Assembly (NCBI RefSeq): GCF_000143415.4
Contig: NW_003314361.1
Coordinates: 427,115 to 491,114 of the forward strand
Length of the DNA stretch: 64,000 nucleotides
Direction: 5' to 3'
DNA from: Selaginella moellendorffii
Lineage: Eukaryota; Streptophyta; Lycopodiopsida; Selaginellales; Selaginellaceae
The translations under genes were made by a program, and so were the position numbers. Of the stretch, positions 11,610 through 24,040 are shown piece by piece (position 1 is the first letter of the stretch; each line of letters starts with the position of its first letter). The notes beneath the pieces were generated by a model. The model searched no databases. It had not been told where the DNA came from and saw only the letters and a list, made by a program, of their open reading frames with translations.

Positions 11610-12860
11610 GGTGCCATGTTGTAGCAAGATTGTGACAAAGTGGTTGGTGTTATGCTAAGACGACATGGTTGTCCTATTGCGTTCTATTGCAAGAAATTGG
11701 ATGAAACCCAACGAAAATGGCCAACACACGAGAAAGAGACGTTTGCTATAGTGTCACCATTGGAACACTAAAGAACATACCAAGGTTTCTATAGATAATA
11801 ACACACTAAATTACTTTGCTACGCAGCCTAAGCTTATGCCAAAGTAAGTTCGTTGGCAAGAGAAGCTTGCTAAATTTGATATTGAAATAATATATAAACT
11901 TGGTAAAGACAATATTGTTCCAAATGCATTGAGTCATCAGGCTCAGTTCTAGGCAATATCAGCAATCAATTTAGACTAGTTGGAGAATGTTTGGGCTTCG
12001 TATGGTAGTGATCCATTGGTAAAGGCACTCTTGCACTATGCAGAGTTGTCGAAGTAAAACCCTAGTATTGAAGCAGTGAAAGTTGCTAGTCGAACCAATG
12101 CAAAGCTTCACTTTTCAATATGGGATGGGCTTATATTCTATAAGTAAGAAAGATTGTATCTTCCCTATAAGGATCTATAGTAGTTGTTTTTGCAGGAACA
12201 TCATGATATTCTGGTAGTAGGATATGGTGGAAAAAGAAAAACTCTTGCTTTATTGAAAAAGGGATTTTTCTAGTTTGGTATGAAAGGTGATGTAACGGAT
12301 TGTGTCCATTCCTACCCTATATGCCAGCAATGTAACCATAGAACTGAGAAGTAGGCTGGAAAGTTGCAGTGCATTCTAGCACCGGCATGGCCATTTCAGA
12401 GTGTGATACTTGATTTCATCACTTGCTTGCCGAAGTCTAAGGGTTATGATACTTTGATGGTGGTTATGGATTGATTATTGAAGATTGCGCACTTCATTCT
12501 AACTGTGAAAATAGTGAATGCGAAGCAAGCAACAAAGCTCTTTTTCCATGAAATAGTACGAGTTTGTGGTTTTCCCAAAGAGATGATCTTGGATAGGGAT
12601 TTAAGATTTACAGAGAAGTTTTGGAGCACACTATTCTAGTTATTAGGTACCAAGTTGAAGTTTAGTATGGCTTATCATCCTTAAACTGATAGGTAGACCG
12701 AACATGTAAATGCTCAAGTTGAGGATTATCTGCGGTACTATATCGCAATAGACCAATGTGACTGGGTTTAGCATTTGGACACAGTAGAAATTTGTTATAA
12801 CAACACACTTCACTGTGCTATTGGCTGTTTTCCATAGGAAATGCTACAAGGGAATGCTTG
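11610..12860 (+). pseudogene. Family A gypsy RNase H (rest) and integrase (decayed)
   Basis: Translation resumes with RRHGCPIAFYCKKLDE and KWPTHEKETFAIV (RNase H), then KVPNALSHQ. The integrase follows: an HHCC-like region with EHHDILVVGYGG and CPICQQC-type cysteines near 12200-12350, PWPFQSVILDFITCLPKSKGYDTLMVVMD near 12385-12470 (first catalytic Asp), and FPKEMILDRDLRFTEKFW near 12570-12620 (second Asp). AYHP.TDR.TEHVN near 12670-12710 covers the Glu region, with a stop inside. Interrupted by stops, and cut at about 12860 by the Harbinger insertion. Confidence 0.75.
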
Positions 12861-13740
12861 TGGGGTGCCTTAAGGGCAGGGTTCCATGCTCCACCCTTGG
12901 GGGGAAATTTCCAGGGGGGAGAAATAAAACCCTGGGTTCCATGCCCCCCCTGGTGACATGGCACCAAAAATGGGGGGGAAGGGGGGAACCTGGTGTCCCC
13001 CCTATAAATTTCTCTTGGAGCCTAGAACCCAGTAAAATACACAAATAAAATAATGCCACATGGCTAAATTGCCACATCATCTAAAAATTTCACCTGCCTA
13101 ATTTTGCTGTCATGTGAGCATGCAAGTTCTTGGAGGGTTTTGGGGGGGATTTTTGCAATGATTTGAGAAGGAAGTTTATAAGAAATGGAAAATTGCTCAC
13201 CCTCATCTCATCCATGGTCACAATTTGCTTTTATTCTAGTTCACCAATAGTTCAAACTCATATAAGTATAAAATTTTGTAGTTCTAGAATTGTGCTTGTT
13301 TTTCTTAATGTCTAGGAAGAAGAGCGCTCTTCTTTTAGTGTTAACATGGGATTTATGTCAAATGTAGTTATGATCTAGGTATTTTTTATTTTCTCTTTGG
13401 TTTTTCTATTTTGTTTAGTAAAATTTTACAATGGTTTTTAGCCTGGCATTTCTACATTTAACCTGATGATTGGATTTGTTCCAAGTATCCTTACAATGCA
13501 AGCTAACTTCAATTCATCAAGCTAGATATTTTTTTTCCAATTGTTTTTCTACTTTGTTTTGAATGCATTTTTGCAACAGCAAGGATTTCATGGTGGGGGA
13601 ATCAGAAATTCCTCTTTCACAACTTTATTATCACTACCTCCTCTAGGAACTAGCTCTTTTGATGGAGCAACAAGTACTCCAGAGGTACATTAAATATTAT
13701 TTGTGTTTATTTTTTGATTTCACAACTTGTTTTCCCAAAA

Positions 13741-14113
13741 TGAACCAACTTTGAATGATGAACAAAAAGGAAAATGGTCTATTGATGAAAACATGGCTCT
13801 TCAGTATGCAAAGAGGATGGAAAAAGAGAAGGATTGAGAAGACGGTGGCCGTAAAAAATCGATGAAAGGACCAAAGAAGTGGCAACACATTTCCAACATC
13901 TTACGTTCATGGGAATTTTGTCACACACAAAAGCAATGTGAGTCACAATGGGATGAGCTTGCGAAAAAGTGGAGGCAGATTAGCGATTACAAGAACAACA
14001 TCCTATTGGGGAAACCATCTTACTTTAATGGTGAGTTTACTACAGGGATGAAGAAGGATGCAAAACTTCCTTGTGCATTCGATGAAGGCCTCTACAATGA
14101 GATGTCATTGTGA
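13741..14113 (+). pseudogene. Harbinger ORF1, Myb/SANT-like DNA-binding protein (broken)
   Basis: The frame reads KGKWSIDENMALQYAKRM, a stop, then KKWQHISNILRSWEFCHTQKQCESQWDELAKKWRQI. This has the spaced Trp pattern of a SANT/trihelix domain. It is followed by SYFNGEFTTGMKKDAKLPCAF, like the tail of Harbinger-associated Myb-like proteins. In active elements this protein binds the terminal repeats and cooperates with the DDE transposase. One in-frame TGA (near 13838) and no clear start make it a probable pseudogene. More exon-like sequence extends to about 14640. Confidence 0.65.
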
Positions 14114-14711
14114 ATGACACGGTCGAGAGCGAATGTTCTAGGTAACCACTGAGTTGATACATCTATGTGTTCTACAATTGGCAATGAGTCACCAGGCTAT
14201 GGTAAAGTCATTTAGATTTTTTGAATGATTTTTGTTTCTATTTTTTCTAGAGACAAATACAATTGCAAATCCAAATCAGATGTTATATTTGAGACACAAA
14301 ATCCTGGAGATGCTAACAAGGACATTCCAAAAGTAGCAGTTGGTAGGAAAAAAGTTCCAATTGCTACAGGGAAAAAATGCAAGTGCACTCCTTAGGGATC
14401 TGATAGTCTTCTCGAGCAAAGTGATGAGCAAAGGAAAGCAATGATGCATAACCTTTGAAATAGCAATATACAAATGATGGAAAAAATGGAGGCAATTGAT
14501 GATTGACGCCACCAAGCTTCAATTGCTACTGCAGATAGGAGACCTACAATGATGTTGCAAGGAACATACATGATGTGTGAGGAATTTCGATTGCTGCAGT
14601 AGGCTTTTGTGGAATCAACTATGACAAAGGAGAAGTAGAATTGCAAACTTTGTATTTTAAAGTTACACTTATTTCGCACGGGGTTTTGGGGTTTTGCACG
14701 TCTTCGTGGCT

Positions 14712-14834
14712 ATGGCGTCCCTGTCTGGATCGGTGGCATCCAAGGCCGTGAAGCTTGCTAGAGCAGCAGCGCCGGTGGTGGCCAAGAAGGCCATGACAGG
14801 AACGACAAACAGAGACATGGATTCTGAAGTGTGA
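14712..14834 (+). CDS. Short GC-rich ORF, possible captured first exon or targeting peptide
   Basis: ATG to TGA, 40 aa, beginning MASLSGSVASKAVKLARAAA: basic, Ala/Ser-rich and free of acidic residues at first, like a mitochondrial or plastid presequence. Base composition changes sharply here from the surrounding AT-rich transposon. It may be the first exon of an unknown host gene fused upstream of the lyase fragment. I do not recognise the protein. Confidence 0.35.
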   Translation: MASLSGSVASKAVKLARAAAPVVAKKAMTGTTNRDMDSEV

Positions 14835-14900
14835 GAAGAGGAGCGACTTTAATCACTGGGAATTCCAGGTATTTTTAGATCCTTGGGCGATTGCATGCAG

Positions 14901-15705
14901 GCTGTGATGGGGATTCGCTTCAGCAGCATTGATAATCTGCTTGAGATTCACAACAAGGAAGCAAATCGCAGGTTTGTTTGTTTGATTTCATTCCCTTCTC
15001 GTCTAGCAAGCTAGCATCTGATTGTTCTATTTTTTTTTCTTTGTTGTCGTTAAGCTATTGGGACCTCAACTGGAATGAGCCTGGAGGGAAGGACACTTTT
15101 GATGTGTAAGGCAAACTTTGTTTACTCATTCGTGATTGCTAACCGATCAGCCATCGCTACAAATTTTCAGTCCCAGTGGAACAATTTTCCAGGTTGTGTG
15201 TAGTGATGGTGACAAGGTGGAACTTTCATTTCTGCAGCCTTACATTCCGGAAACAAAGATGCTTCCTCTTAACATCGACAAAAGGTGAGTGATTCTCTTT
15301 TCATTGTGTGCTAGTAGCTAGCTTTGCTGACTTAAAATGTAGATTTGTTCTTCTCCATGGCAACACTAGATTTTACAATTATGGAATCTATGAGAGGCTG
15401 GCTGGATGGCCAGACTTCAACCTTAATCAAACACGGGTGACTTTTAAACTCCGCAAGGACAGGTCTGGAAAAATATCCGAGCTTTCATCCTTCCTGATAC
15501 TTTGCTGGCTTATAGTTTCCAGTTCATGGCAATGGCCGATACAAAACAGTGGCTAATGCCATCGCTGGATGATCACTTGCAACAACACTGCACACAGCTA
15601 GCTTATCTTGAGGCTGTTTTGATTCATACTTCTCAAAATCCTGAGTTTCGAGGTCAAGTATGCGATGAACGCTATGTTTTTGATGAATATAAATTTCCAG
15701 CGTGA
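14901..15705 (+). pseudogene. Captured rhamnogalacturonate lyase gene fragment (5 exons, introns kept)
   Basis: Exons 14901-14971, 15055-15105, 15171-15284, 15343-15462 and 15516-15701 splice in frame through GT-AG introns of 53-83 bases. The product matches plant rhamnogalacturonate lyases (PL4 type): IDNLLEIHNKEANR, YWDLNW, VELSFLQPY, LPLNIDKRFVLLHG, FYNYGIYERLAGWPDFN, then MAMADTKQ and EAVLIHT..NPEFRGQV. Such lyases are secreted and cleave pectin rhamnogalacturonan I. Only an N-terminal to central part is present, and no signal peptide or C-terminal domain is seen. It sits between the two Harbinger genes. Retained introns show capture at the DNA level. Confidence 0.8.
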
Positions 15706-16045
15706 ATGTGAGAGGAAAGAGTTTCCTTGCAAAAGATGGCCTTCTAATCGTGATGCTTGCAGATATGCAACGATGTTGCAGAGCTACCAGTGGGCTGTGC
15801 GGTCACCATTGTCAACAACAAGGTATTGGCCTGTGTCATGCTCTAAGGCATTGTGGATCTCAGCTCAAGTTTCATTGTCTTTCTGATTCAACAGGGACTT
15901 CTTGCCTTATGTCAAGTGATCTGAAACATGACAAATGCTTTGTTCTTTTTGTGATGGATTGTGGTGCAAGTCTCATGCAACAGGATCTTAAAAGAGGATC
16001 AACATTGAAACGTTTAGTTTTTGTCACTCTTAAGTAAATAAAGTA
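15706..16045 (+). other. Further exon-like sequence of unknown origin inside the Harbinger element
   Basis: GC-richer than the transposon, with exon-like pieces. One frame reads DVAELPVGCAVTIVNNK up to a GT donor near 15821, with an acceptor AG before GGACTTCTTGCC near 15895. I cannot assign it to a family. It may belong to the same captured locus or to a second one. Confidence 0.35.
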
Positions 16046-16056
16046 CAATAGTATTG

Positions 16057-17404
16057 TCACTCTAAGCTTTCTATAAACCTTTCCACTATGTCTCTTAATG
16101 GTATGCCATCTTTAGCTGAATGAAGAGACCTTTGTGGAAGGTAACTTGCATCATGGTTAAATTTGTTGGGGTCAAAATCTTCCATGAACCTATCATTTTG
16201 TGTGATCATTAAGTTACGTAGCATGCAACAAGCCATGATGTTATTCGCAAAGATGCCTGGATGACCTCTGAATCCTTTCCGAGCTAGCAATTTCCATTGC
16301 CTCTTTAAAATTCCAAAAGATCACTTGACAACAATCTTCGTAGAAGAATGAAGGAAGTTGTACTACTCTTTGCCATAAAACATGTTTGGATATGGGACCA
16401 AAATTAGTAAAGCACAATCATATCCTCCATCAACAATGATATACTATGGAATGTCCCCAAATTCTGTGTGGTACACTAGACCACATAAACACTTCTTCTC
16501 AATCCAAGCCTTCTTCAAACCATTAGAATTCCAAACTTGTCTATCTGGAACACTACTTGCTATCCCTGTTGTTATGTCAAGGAATGAAGTCTTATTGTCT
16601 ACCACAGTTTGAACTACCATCGAGTAGTACTTTTTTGCCCCAATATACCAATCCATTGCATCCTCTGATCTTGGGAGCTCAATTGCAATATGAGTGCAAT
16701 CCATTGCACCACAACAATTTGGAAATCCATGCAATCTCTAAAATCCAGCTATAACTTCTTTCATTCCCTCCTTATCCAGCCAATGGATCATTAGTCTTTC
16801 ATGCTCAAGCAATGCATACCTAAAACGGCGTAGACAAGTTTGGGCAGTGCATGAAGCCACTCCAAATGCATCACCAATTGTTCGCCACATATTCCCAGAT
16901 GCTAAACATTTCTAAGCAATAGATACTTACTTTGAAACAGGCAAGTGCTGCCCTGGTATTTCTGCCAAACCTGGAGGAGGCCTCCTAACCAATTTTGGAG
17001 CAAGCTCATCACAAAGAAAAGTGAATGTAGATATTGAAACCCGAAAAACTTCTTTGAATCTTTGTGGATCTATATGGAGAACCTCAAGCTTTGTTTGATA
17101 CCACTAGTGTAGACTTCTCAACTTGATGTAGTACACACCGATTGATAGCCATAGGAGCTCCTTTTTAGTGATCACTCTCTCAACAAATGAAGATGTCGCT
17201 GGACATGGCATAGAAAGCACTATAACAATCACTTCCTCCACCATTCGAATGAACAAGAGTTTTCTTGAAACCGAAACTAAAATCATATCCTCCTCCTTCA
17301 AAAAGAACAACTCTACCAAATTTAAGTTCTTCATCACAATCCCTATAGTATGGGAAATGATCGCCAAGGAAGAATTGCTGAGCTGTGGCATACTGTGCGC
17401 TCAA
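16057..17404 (-). pseudogene. PIF/Harbinger DDE transposase (several stops)
   Basis: The minus strand reads continuously, with scattered stops. FKEVFRVSISTFTFLCDEL precedes the typical helix-turn-helix-like part (WRTIGDAFGVASCTAQTCLRRF). Then CCGAMDCTHIAIELP (first Asp), DNKTSFLDITTGIASSVPDRQVW, and YIIVDGGYDCALLILVPYP (second Asp). SFGILKRQWKLL falls in the region that should hold the catalytic Glu, which appears lost to a stop. NNIMACCMLRNLMI is the usual late helix. The family cuts and pastes DNA with 3-bp target duplications. The stops make this copy non-autonomous. Confidence 0.85.
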
Positions 17405-17530
17405 TTTAGGGCAAACAAAATTAGTGCTCTAATCCTTTATGAAGTGGGAAAAAAACCTCTGATGTGTAACCCTACATGGCATATAAAAAAAGGGTTACAT
17501 GTAACCATTAAAAAAAAGGGGAGGGGAGGT

Positions 17531-18204
17531 TTTTTTGTAAGGACCAACATCGTTAAGATATATCCTATCAAGTGGGAGATCATGTGTGGTTATCTTCCTA
17601 GAACTTGAACATTAAGAGATCTTTGTCTCGGAAATTGTTACCAAGATATGTTGAACCCTATCAAGTGTTGAAACGAATTGGTGATATATCCTATTGGTTG
17701 GATCTTCCTGCAGAGATGTTTGATGTTCATAAAGTATTTCATGCTAATCTATTAGCTCTTTACACTAACTTGTTAAAGGGAGATTCGTTCACCACCAAAA
17801 GTTGTGGATGGTGAACTTGAATATGAAGTGGATGCTATTTTGGGTACATGTTAGCTTAAACGTGCCAAACATCAAGAGTATTTAGTTAAGTGGAAAGGTT
17901 ATCCAACTTATGAATCAACTTGGGAGCCTTTTAGTAATCTTACACATGCTCGTGAGCTTGTCACAGAGTATGAAAATTGTAATAAAGACTAGCTTTCTAA
18001 ACCATGTAATAAATTTTGCAAATCAATAAAGTAATATATTTCTATAAATCAAAGCTTTGTTTCTCTCGTTCATTAGTACTTAAGTCAATTTTGGCATGCT
18101 GACTTCAGCACTTGACTTCGGTCCAATCCATAACTATAGGGATAACTATTATAGACTGATCACAAGTCCCCACCTCTCTCTCGATGACTCATTTTTGAAA
18201 AAGG
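17531..18204 (+). pseudogene. Family A gypsy integrase C-terminus and chromodomain
   Basis: After the Harbinger insertion the gypsy frame resumes: DISYQVGDHVWL, LPRYVEPYQVLKRIGDISYWLDLP, VHKVFHANLLALYT. At 17804-17992 there is a chromodomain with the hallmark EYLVKWKGYPTYESTWEPF, broken by one TAG. A chromodomain at the integrase end defines chromoviruses and guides insertion to modified chromatin. After the TAG at 17990 come about 210 bp of 3' sequence and a short purine tract (GAAAAAGGG) directly before the LTR start. Confidence 0.82.
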
Positions 18205-19305
18205 GTGTTGCCAATGTGATTTCGGGTATTGAAAGTTATCTGTCGGTTAGTCCTTATGGACATTCTTTCCATACTGCCACAATGGGAGGAGGTTGGTATT
18301 GCTAGATCCTTTATTAGTCTCCACCTAAGCTAGTTGAGAAATTGATCTTCACGTGTGCACTTGACAAAATGAGCATAAGGATAGAATTCCTAAGTGTTAT
18401 TAATCAAGTATACTTAACTTGGTTAGAAAAACTCAATCATTGACTTGCACTTACTAGTGTTGGGAACCCCCACGATATTGAGCTTGGTCCCTCAATATTC
18501 ACTAAATGATAGCTTACCGTGTCTGCCAAACACCCTCACTATCATGCCCTTTGTGTTAGTCTCATTTTGGTCCCAAATACTATTTATAGAAAGTGTTCAG
18601 ATTTGCTCATTTAGCATATCTACGAAATGTAGAGATTGATCTGAACACAATGTGTTATCCCATGTCCAAATTCACAATCTAAGGACATTTTATGTGTTGT
18701 AAGTTTTGAGCTTGTCCCAGATACTAATCTTGGTACTAGGGAGGCTTGGGGTGAAAACCCAAAACATGTTCCTCACAGGGGGGGTTCCAAATGTATAGTA
18801 GGGAATAGTGGGTAAGTTGGGCATGGTTGACTAACTTGAGGTATAGTCTAGCTCTTGCTTGCATGCTTGTCTTTGCTTTATGTTTGGCTTGGGCCTAAGT
18901 CCAAGTTCCATTCCATGCTAGCTGGTGGAGTACCCATATCCTCACGTTAGGCCACCAGTATGTTAAAATAGCGCCAGACTCCGTTTGGCTCTATTTGGCT
19001 TCGTTTTGCATGCTAGTCCTAACATTGGGATGCTAGTTGCTCTAGAACTGTTCCAAGTCGCTCCGGGCTCCTGTCCCTTCGCTCCTTGGGCTGTATGCTC
19101 GGGAGTTACTCTGTGGTCTGGTTTCATCACTCCTTGGCTCCATGCTTGGGAGTTTAACATTGTTCCTTTGTTCAGTGGCCCAAGGCCTTGAACCTCGGGT
19201 TCCGCACCACTATCCTTTGGACACGCAGCATATGACACATGGCATGTGTCACGTGGCATAAAGAGGGTTTAAGTTCCACTTTGTGGTGTTATCCTATGGT
19301 AAAGT
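18205..19305 (+). repeat. Family A LTR (plus), 3' LTR of the chromovirus, truncated at its end
   Basis: It starts TGTTGCCAATGTGATTTCGG right after the purine tract and matches the other family A LTRs over about 1.1 kb. The last 40-50 bases (...ACCACGTGTGCTACA in other copies) are missing. At about 19305 it jumps directly into minus-oriented internal sequence of the same family. Confidence 0.75.
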
Positions 19306-22300
19306 AACAACTCTAGAAAAAGTTCACGGTATTCACACTATGTGAGAAATGCACCAACTTAAATGAGTTAGGGTAACCTCTTATCTAACGCGGATGCGCT
19401 ACTAACTCAAACACCTTCCAGCCATCGCTGAAAAGGAAATGACCAATAGAGTTAGCCACCCTTGCTGCTTTGGGTGTCACCCAACTTACAAAAGTGTGAT
19501 ATGCCCCTGCTTGCAAAGACATAGAGAGAGAAGCCAGAGGCCCCAACCCTTATGAGCAAAGAAACCAAACCCGTCAGTAAGGTTTAGATAGACTACTGTA
19601 AACAAGCAGTTAGAGTTGTTTACATGGTCACACCCTTTTAACGAAATAAGGAACATCAATAGAGAGGCGGGTGATATGACTAGTCGACAGTAGTTACCCC
19701 ATGACTAAAGATTTCACTATGCACATGAAGTGTCGAAGCCAGTTTGCCCAATACTAGCCCAAACTCAAAGATCAATAAATGGACAATATCAAAGTCACAA
19801 ACAATGATATCTTAGAGACTTAATTATTAGTGAATAAATTTTAGATTAGAACAAAAAAGTATTCCAAGTAAGTTATCATCTGATAAATTAGTATTATAGT
19901 ATAGGAACCACCAAGATCACTATCATTGGAAAACATAGGATTCACCATCTAGCAAAATTCAATAGCCAGCGTAGCATCAAGAAAACTTAATGATAAAATC
20001 TAACTACTGAAGATGGTAGACAGTATGCCAAACAACTTACTAAAGATAACTCAAAGAACACAAAGTATCATTGATTGACAAGCACAATACTCGCGAATGT
20101 ATTACCCAAAGGAAATAACATTCAAATCTATTAAAACTAACTCGAGTAACAATCAACAAAATAAAATGAATATGGTAAGACCAACAAACACTTGTTCATG
20201 CCAACTATCGCACTAGCCAATTTGAATAGATCCTAGTCAATAATACTAAGGAACTAGAGTTGTCTAAGCAAGTGCCAGCAACATTCTATCGATGTTTCAA
20301 ACCCAAAAGACCCATCCAGAGCAAACCACAAAGAACATGTGGTATCACGAAAAGCCAAAAACCATCAAAGAGAACAACTAACTATCGTGAGAGATTATCA
20401 ATCATCTCATCAATGCAGTGATGCATAATCATTGTTGAAATAATAATTTACCATCCCGAAGAATGACAAATCATTCTATATCAACAATAATCAAGCAAAA
20501 CCCTTTACAAGGATAATCAACTATCTTAGATGATAATCAATTATCACCAATGATTGATAAATGCAAAAGCCAACTTCAATATTGAAACTAACAAGTCAAA
20601 ATGCCTTCCTCAACAACTTCTAAAAAATGGAACAATGAGCATAAAACTCAAAGAAGAAATCTTGAAGAAATTTATAACTAAGTCTTGCCTAATAATGATC
20701 ATGAGTTTCGCATGAACTAATGTTAATGCTAAAGAAGAAATCATGGTACAACCCATAATATCCTCCTCAACACATCTATAAGGTAAACTTTATAATGCAA
20801 AGCTAATGAAGAGCATGTCAATCCAAAAGCTAAGCATAACGAAGCTATGCTCGACAAGTGATCACCAAATGATCCTCCATGAATCCATCTATAGCAAGAC
20901 GTAACTCACTTTATAACAAACACAAGAAGAATTATCAATGATCAATATATTCCCACTCAAACCCAATAAGGATTCAAACTTTTCAATATTGATCACTAAG
21001 ATTTCCGCTTGTAGAGTTAGCATAGTCCACGACTGAATCACTTTTCAAGGAAAAGCTAAAGCTCAACCTCTACTAAATAATCTCGTCTAAAACATAACTA
21101 ACTCAAACTTGCCACTCAGTTCATTTAAATGTCAACATAGTTGCTAACTAGCAAATGTGCGAATACTAATAACACAAAGTCATGGCTAAATCATCAACAA
21201 TATCTCTATCGAGAGTAATGAAACTCAATATTAATAATAAGGATAGACATCTCATCTCACATGAATCTCAACATCAATAATATCAATATCAAGGCATCAC
21301 GTCAATGCCATCAACACTATAACAAAGCTAGAAGAAAGCAAAAGGGAATCACCACTCAAAACTCTATAGCAACTAAGTTAACCAAGGTTGAAGATACTTT
21401 ACTCAGTATCCAAGACCAATTCTTCAGCAAAACTCAATTATAGATAACACTTCCTCAAGGAATGAATCACCACATCCAAGACTCCATGAAATCCAACACT
21501 ACAGACTAAACGTATTTAAATGATATCAACAGAAGTAGAGTCAACCTACCAACATAGAAAACCCATGAAAGTTTAATGACACGATCCTTCACAACACCAT
21601 CTAATAAAGTAAGCCCATCACTGCTAAATCTTCATCGAACGAAGCAAGTGTCAAACAATCCTTAACGAAATCTACAAGCAATCATTAGTTGTCAAGCAAC
21701 TAACAATCACTCTTCCAACTTGCCTTCACAAGACCCAAACACTAAACTCATGTCATCGGGTCATATACTTGTCCAACATGAATGTAATATCCCAGGTACA
21801 AGATAAAGGTTCATGGACATGCACGAACTAAATGACCACTCGAATCCAACTCAACCGCGAAAAGCTCACCGACACATTTAGCCAATAGCTCTGAACATGC
21901 TTTGAAGAGGTTAGCTAAGCATGATCAACACTCAACCGAAACTAAAGTGAAGACCATGAGATGAACTCATATTGGTACACAACCTCCTCATAAACAGAGC
22001 TATAGTACGGGTACTAATATCTCAAACTCAAACAAATAAGTTGAACATCACTATCTTCAGCCAAGGTGCAAAGCTACCAAGACCAAATCAAGATCAATGA
22101 GAGCTCACTACTCTCATAGAGTTTAACGAAATGCAAGGTGCAACTTGCCACTAAGCATAACGCTACAGAAGAAAAGCACAAGGGTCACCTTTCTAGAAAA
22201 GTGCAACGGCCACTTTTTTACACTAACTCTAGACTCTATCCAACTCAATTGCTTTAGCCCCAAAAGTCAGCATCCCTTTTGGGCCGCATCATATAAACTA

Positions 22301-24040
22301 TCTACTAGGATTTATGCCAACTGAAGTCAACTCCAACCCTTTCACTAGTTTGTATTGGCTTTACGAAAACGGAATGGTTTTCGGGTAAAGTGATCAACAG
22401 ATCATCCATTGGAAAAGTCTAAAAAAATTTGTGGAAAATTTTCTATCCTAGATAAAGAATAACTCTCAGTTTAGGAATGCAAACTTTCAAGACTTAACCA
22501 ACTTTCTCTTACTAACAACTTCACATAGGTTCACCTCAACACAAATTCTCATCACCCACAGTATATCTAAGCATCGACATCTTTTGCCCATTTTTCCAAT
22601 ATCTAACACCGACATCCGTAAAATGCAAAGTGAACATCCAAGGCTTGATCACGAAGACCACATCTTCGAATACCCACATTGCATTAACACTTTTCTTTAA
22701 CCACCTTCAAGATCTAATGTGAAGCCAAAACACTAACAAGAAAAATGACATGAAAAATCAAGCTCTAAAGAAAATTCTTCATCATTCGAACAACAATGCC
22801 ACTTCCACAAACACAAGTGCTAGCAATGTCAATGCCTCAACTACACACCTTCTCCATTTAACAATCTACTCTAAGTGCTAACGGATAAATCAACAAGTCA
22901 TAACAAGTGAGTGTTACAACCCTTTTTCTAACACCTTATGGGCAAACCCTTCAAAGAACAAGGAATCAACTTAAGCTTAGCATAATTGACCACCATCAAG
23001 AATCCAATTAAAGCTACTACAATGTTATTTCGTGCAAGTAGACTAGCTTCACCATCAACCACTTTGGGGTTGATCATCGTCTAACCAAGCAACTTCGTAA
23101 ACACATTACTCATTATCACATGGATATGATATAAAATCACAATGATTTAATCATCAATTGAGCAACACCACGAGCAATACGAATGTCATTACTTCAAAGG
23201 TTTATGTGAATATCAAGTGCCAACTCGACTTGATAAAATGCAATATAAATGCCACACTCCACCAATAAAAATTTACAACACCCAACACCACCAACTTTTG
23301 TTCACAACATAGACAAGTTCATGCCACTCTCTTTCTGAACAAACTCAATACTAATCCAACACCAAGCTACTCAAGGAGCAATAGCAAAGTTCCCGGGAAA
23401 AGAATTGAGCATTGTAACTCAAGTTTTCCAATAGCAAGCCTAGACAAAATGGTTTAGTGCTTCACCGCTATTCATCCCATGACTCACCACTTGTAAGACC
23501 ACCATAATCAACATGCATCAAAGTAGGAACTCTTGATTGTATAATGTGAACACGGGCAATGAGTCACACCTCATCGTGAATCATCTCTCTAAGGAAAGAA
23601 AATGATTTACGTGTTTGATCCTTTGTCCCTGATGACTCTCTTTTTGGTCTCATCTTTGACTAAACTTCAAGCTTGCTTTCGCACTGCCTTCAGTCCAATC
23701 CAAGAAAAGTTTATGAGAGAGCACGGCAATAACTACTTGAATCAATAGACTAATCCCTACAGTCTTGATTGATCCACTTGTAATCATGCCTAGGAAGGAT
23801 CCACTAGTGCCGTGCTAAACAGGTACGAACCAGCCTATTTGCCACTCATAGCAAATCCAAGGAGGTTTGCTTTCACCCATGGTACATGGAACAACTCATG
23901 GAACCATTGATAGGCTAACATTAATCCTGCCAACTCAAAGCATATCCTCGAGTTGCTAATGCGCCTCACTCACGAGCCCAAGTGCAAACTCGTGCAAACG
24001 GAACAACTCAATCCCTCTTATGAGCCCAAGAGCAAGCTCA
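19306..24040 (-). mobile_element. Long non-coding internal region of a family A derivative (minus orientation)
   Basis: 4.7 kb of A/C-rich sequence with no gag or pol and no ORF above about 60 codons. The first 350 bp are the same 3' non-coding block seen at 7600-7940 (minus) and 26170-26560 (plus). Other parts reappear in plus orientation at 25049-26170 and 29481-30503, and in minus orientation at 30504-31210. Repetition with no coding capacity fits a large non-autonomous LTR derivative (LARD-like) mobilised by the chromovirus. Confidence 0.6.

Larger units (their letters stand above)
12861..17530. mobile_element. PIF/Harbinger DNA transposon nested in the gypsy integrase, with captured gene fragments
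   Basis: Gypsy coding sequence stops near 12,840-12,860 and resumes near 17,535 (KDQHR.DISYQVGDHVWL), which bounds an insertion of about 4.7 kb. Inside are the two convergent genes typical of plant PIF/Harbinger elements: a Myb/SANT- or trihelix-like DNA-binding ORF on plus and a DDE transposase on minus. Between them lies GC-richer sequence with host exons. The left end is rich in G and C runs with local inverted words (GGTTCCATGC, GGGGGGGAAGG). I could not fix the terminal inverted repeats or the 3-bp target duplication by eye. Confidence 0.65.

Noticed and set aside
18963-19259. Minus-strand 98-codon ORF and the related plus-strand ORF at 24048-24239
   Set aside because: Both come from the same segment of the family A LTR in opposite orientations; the ORFs are chance.
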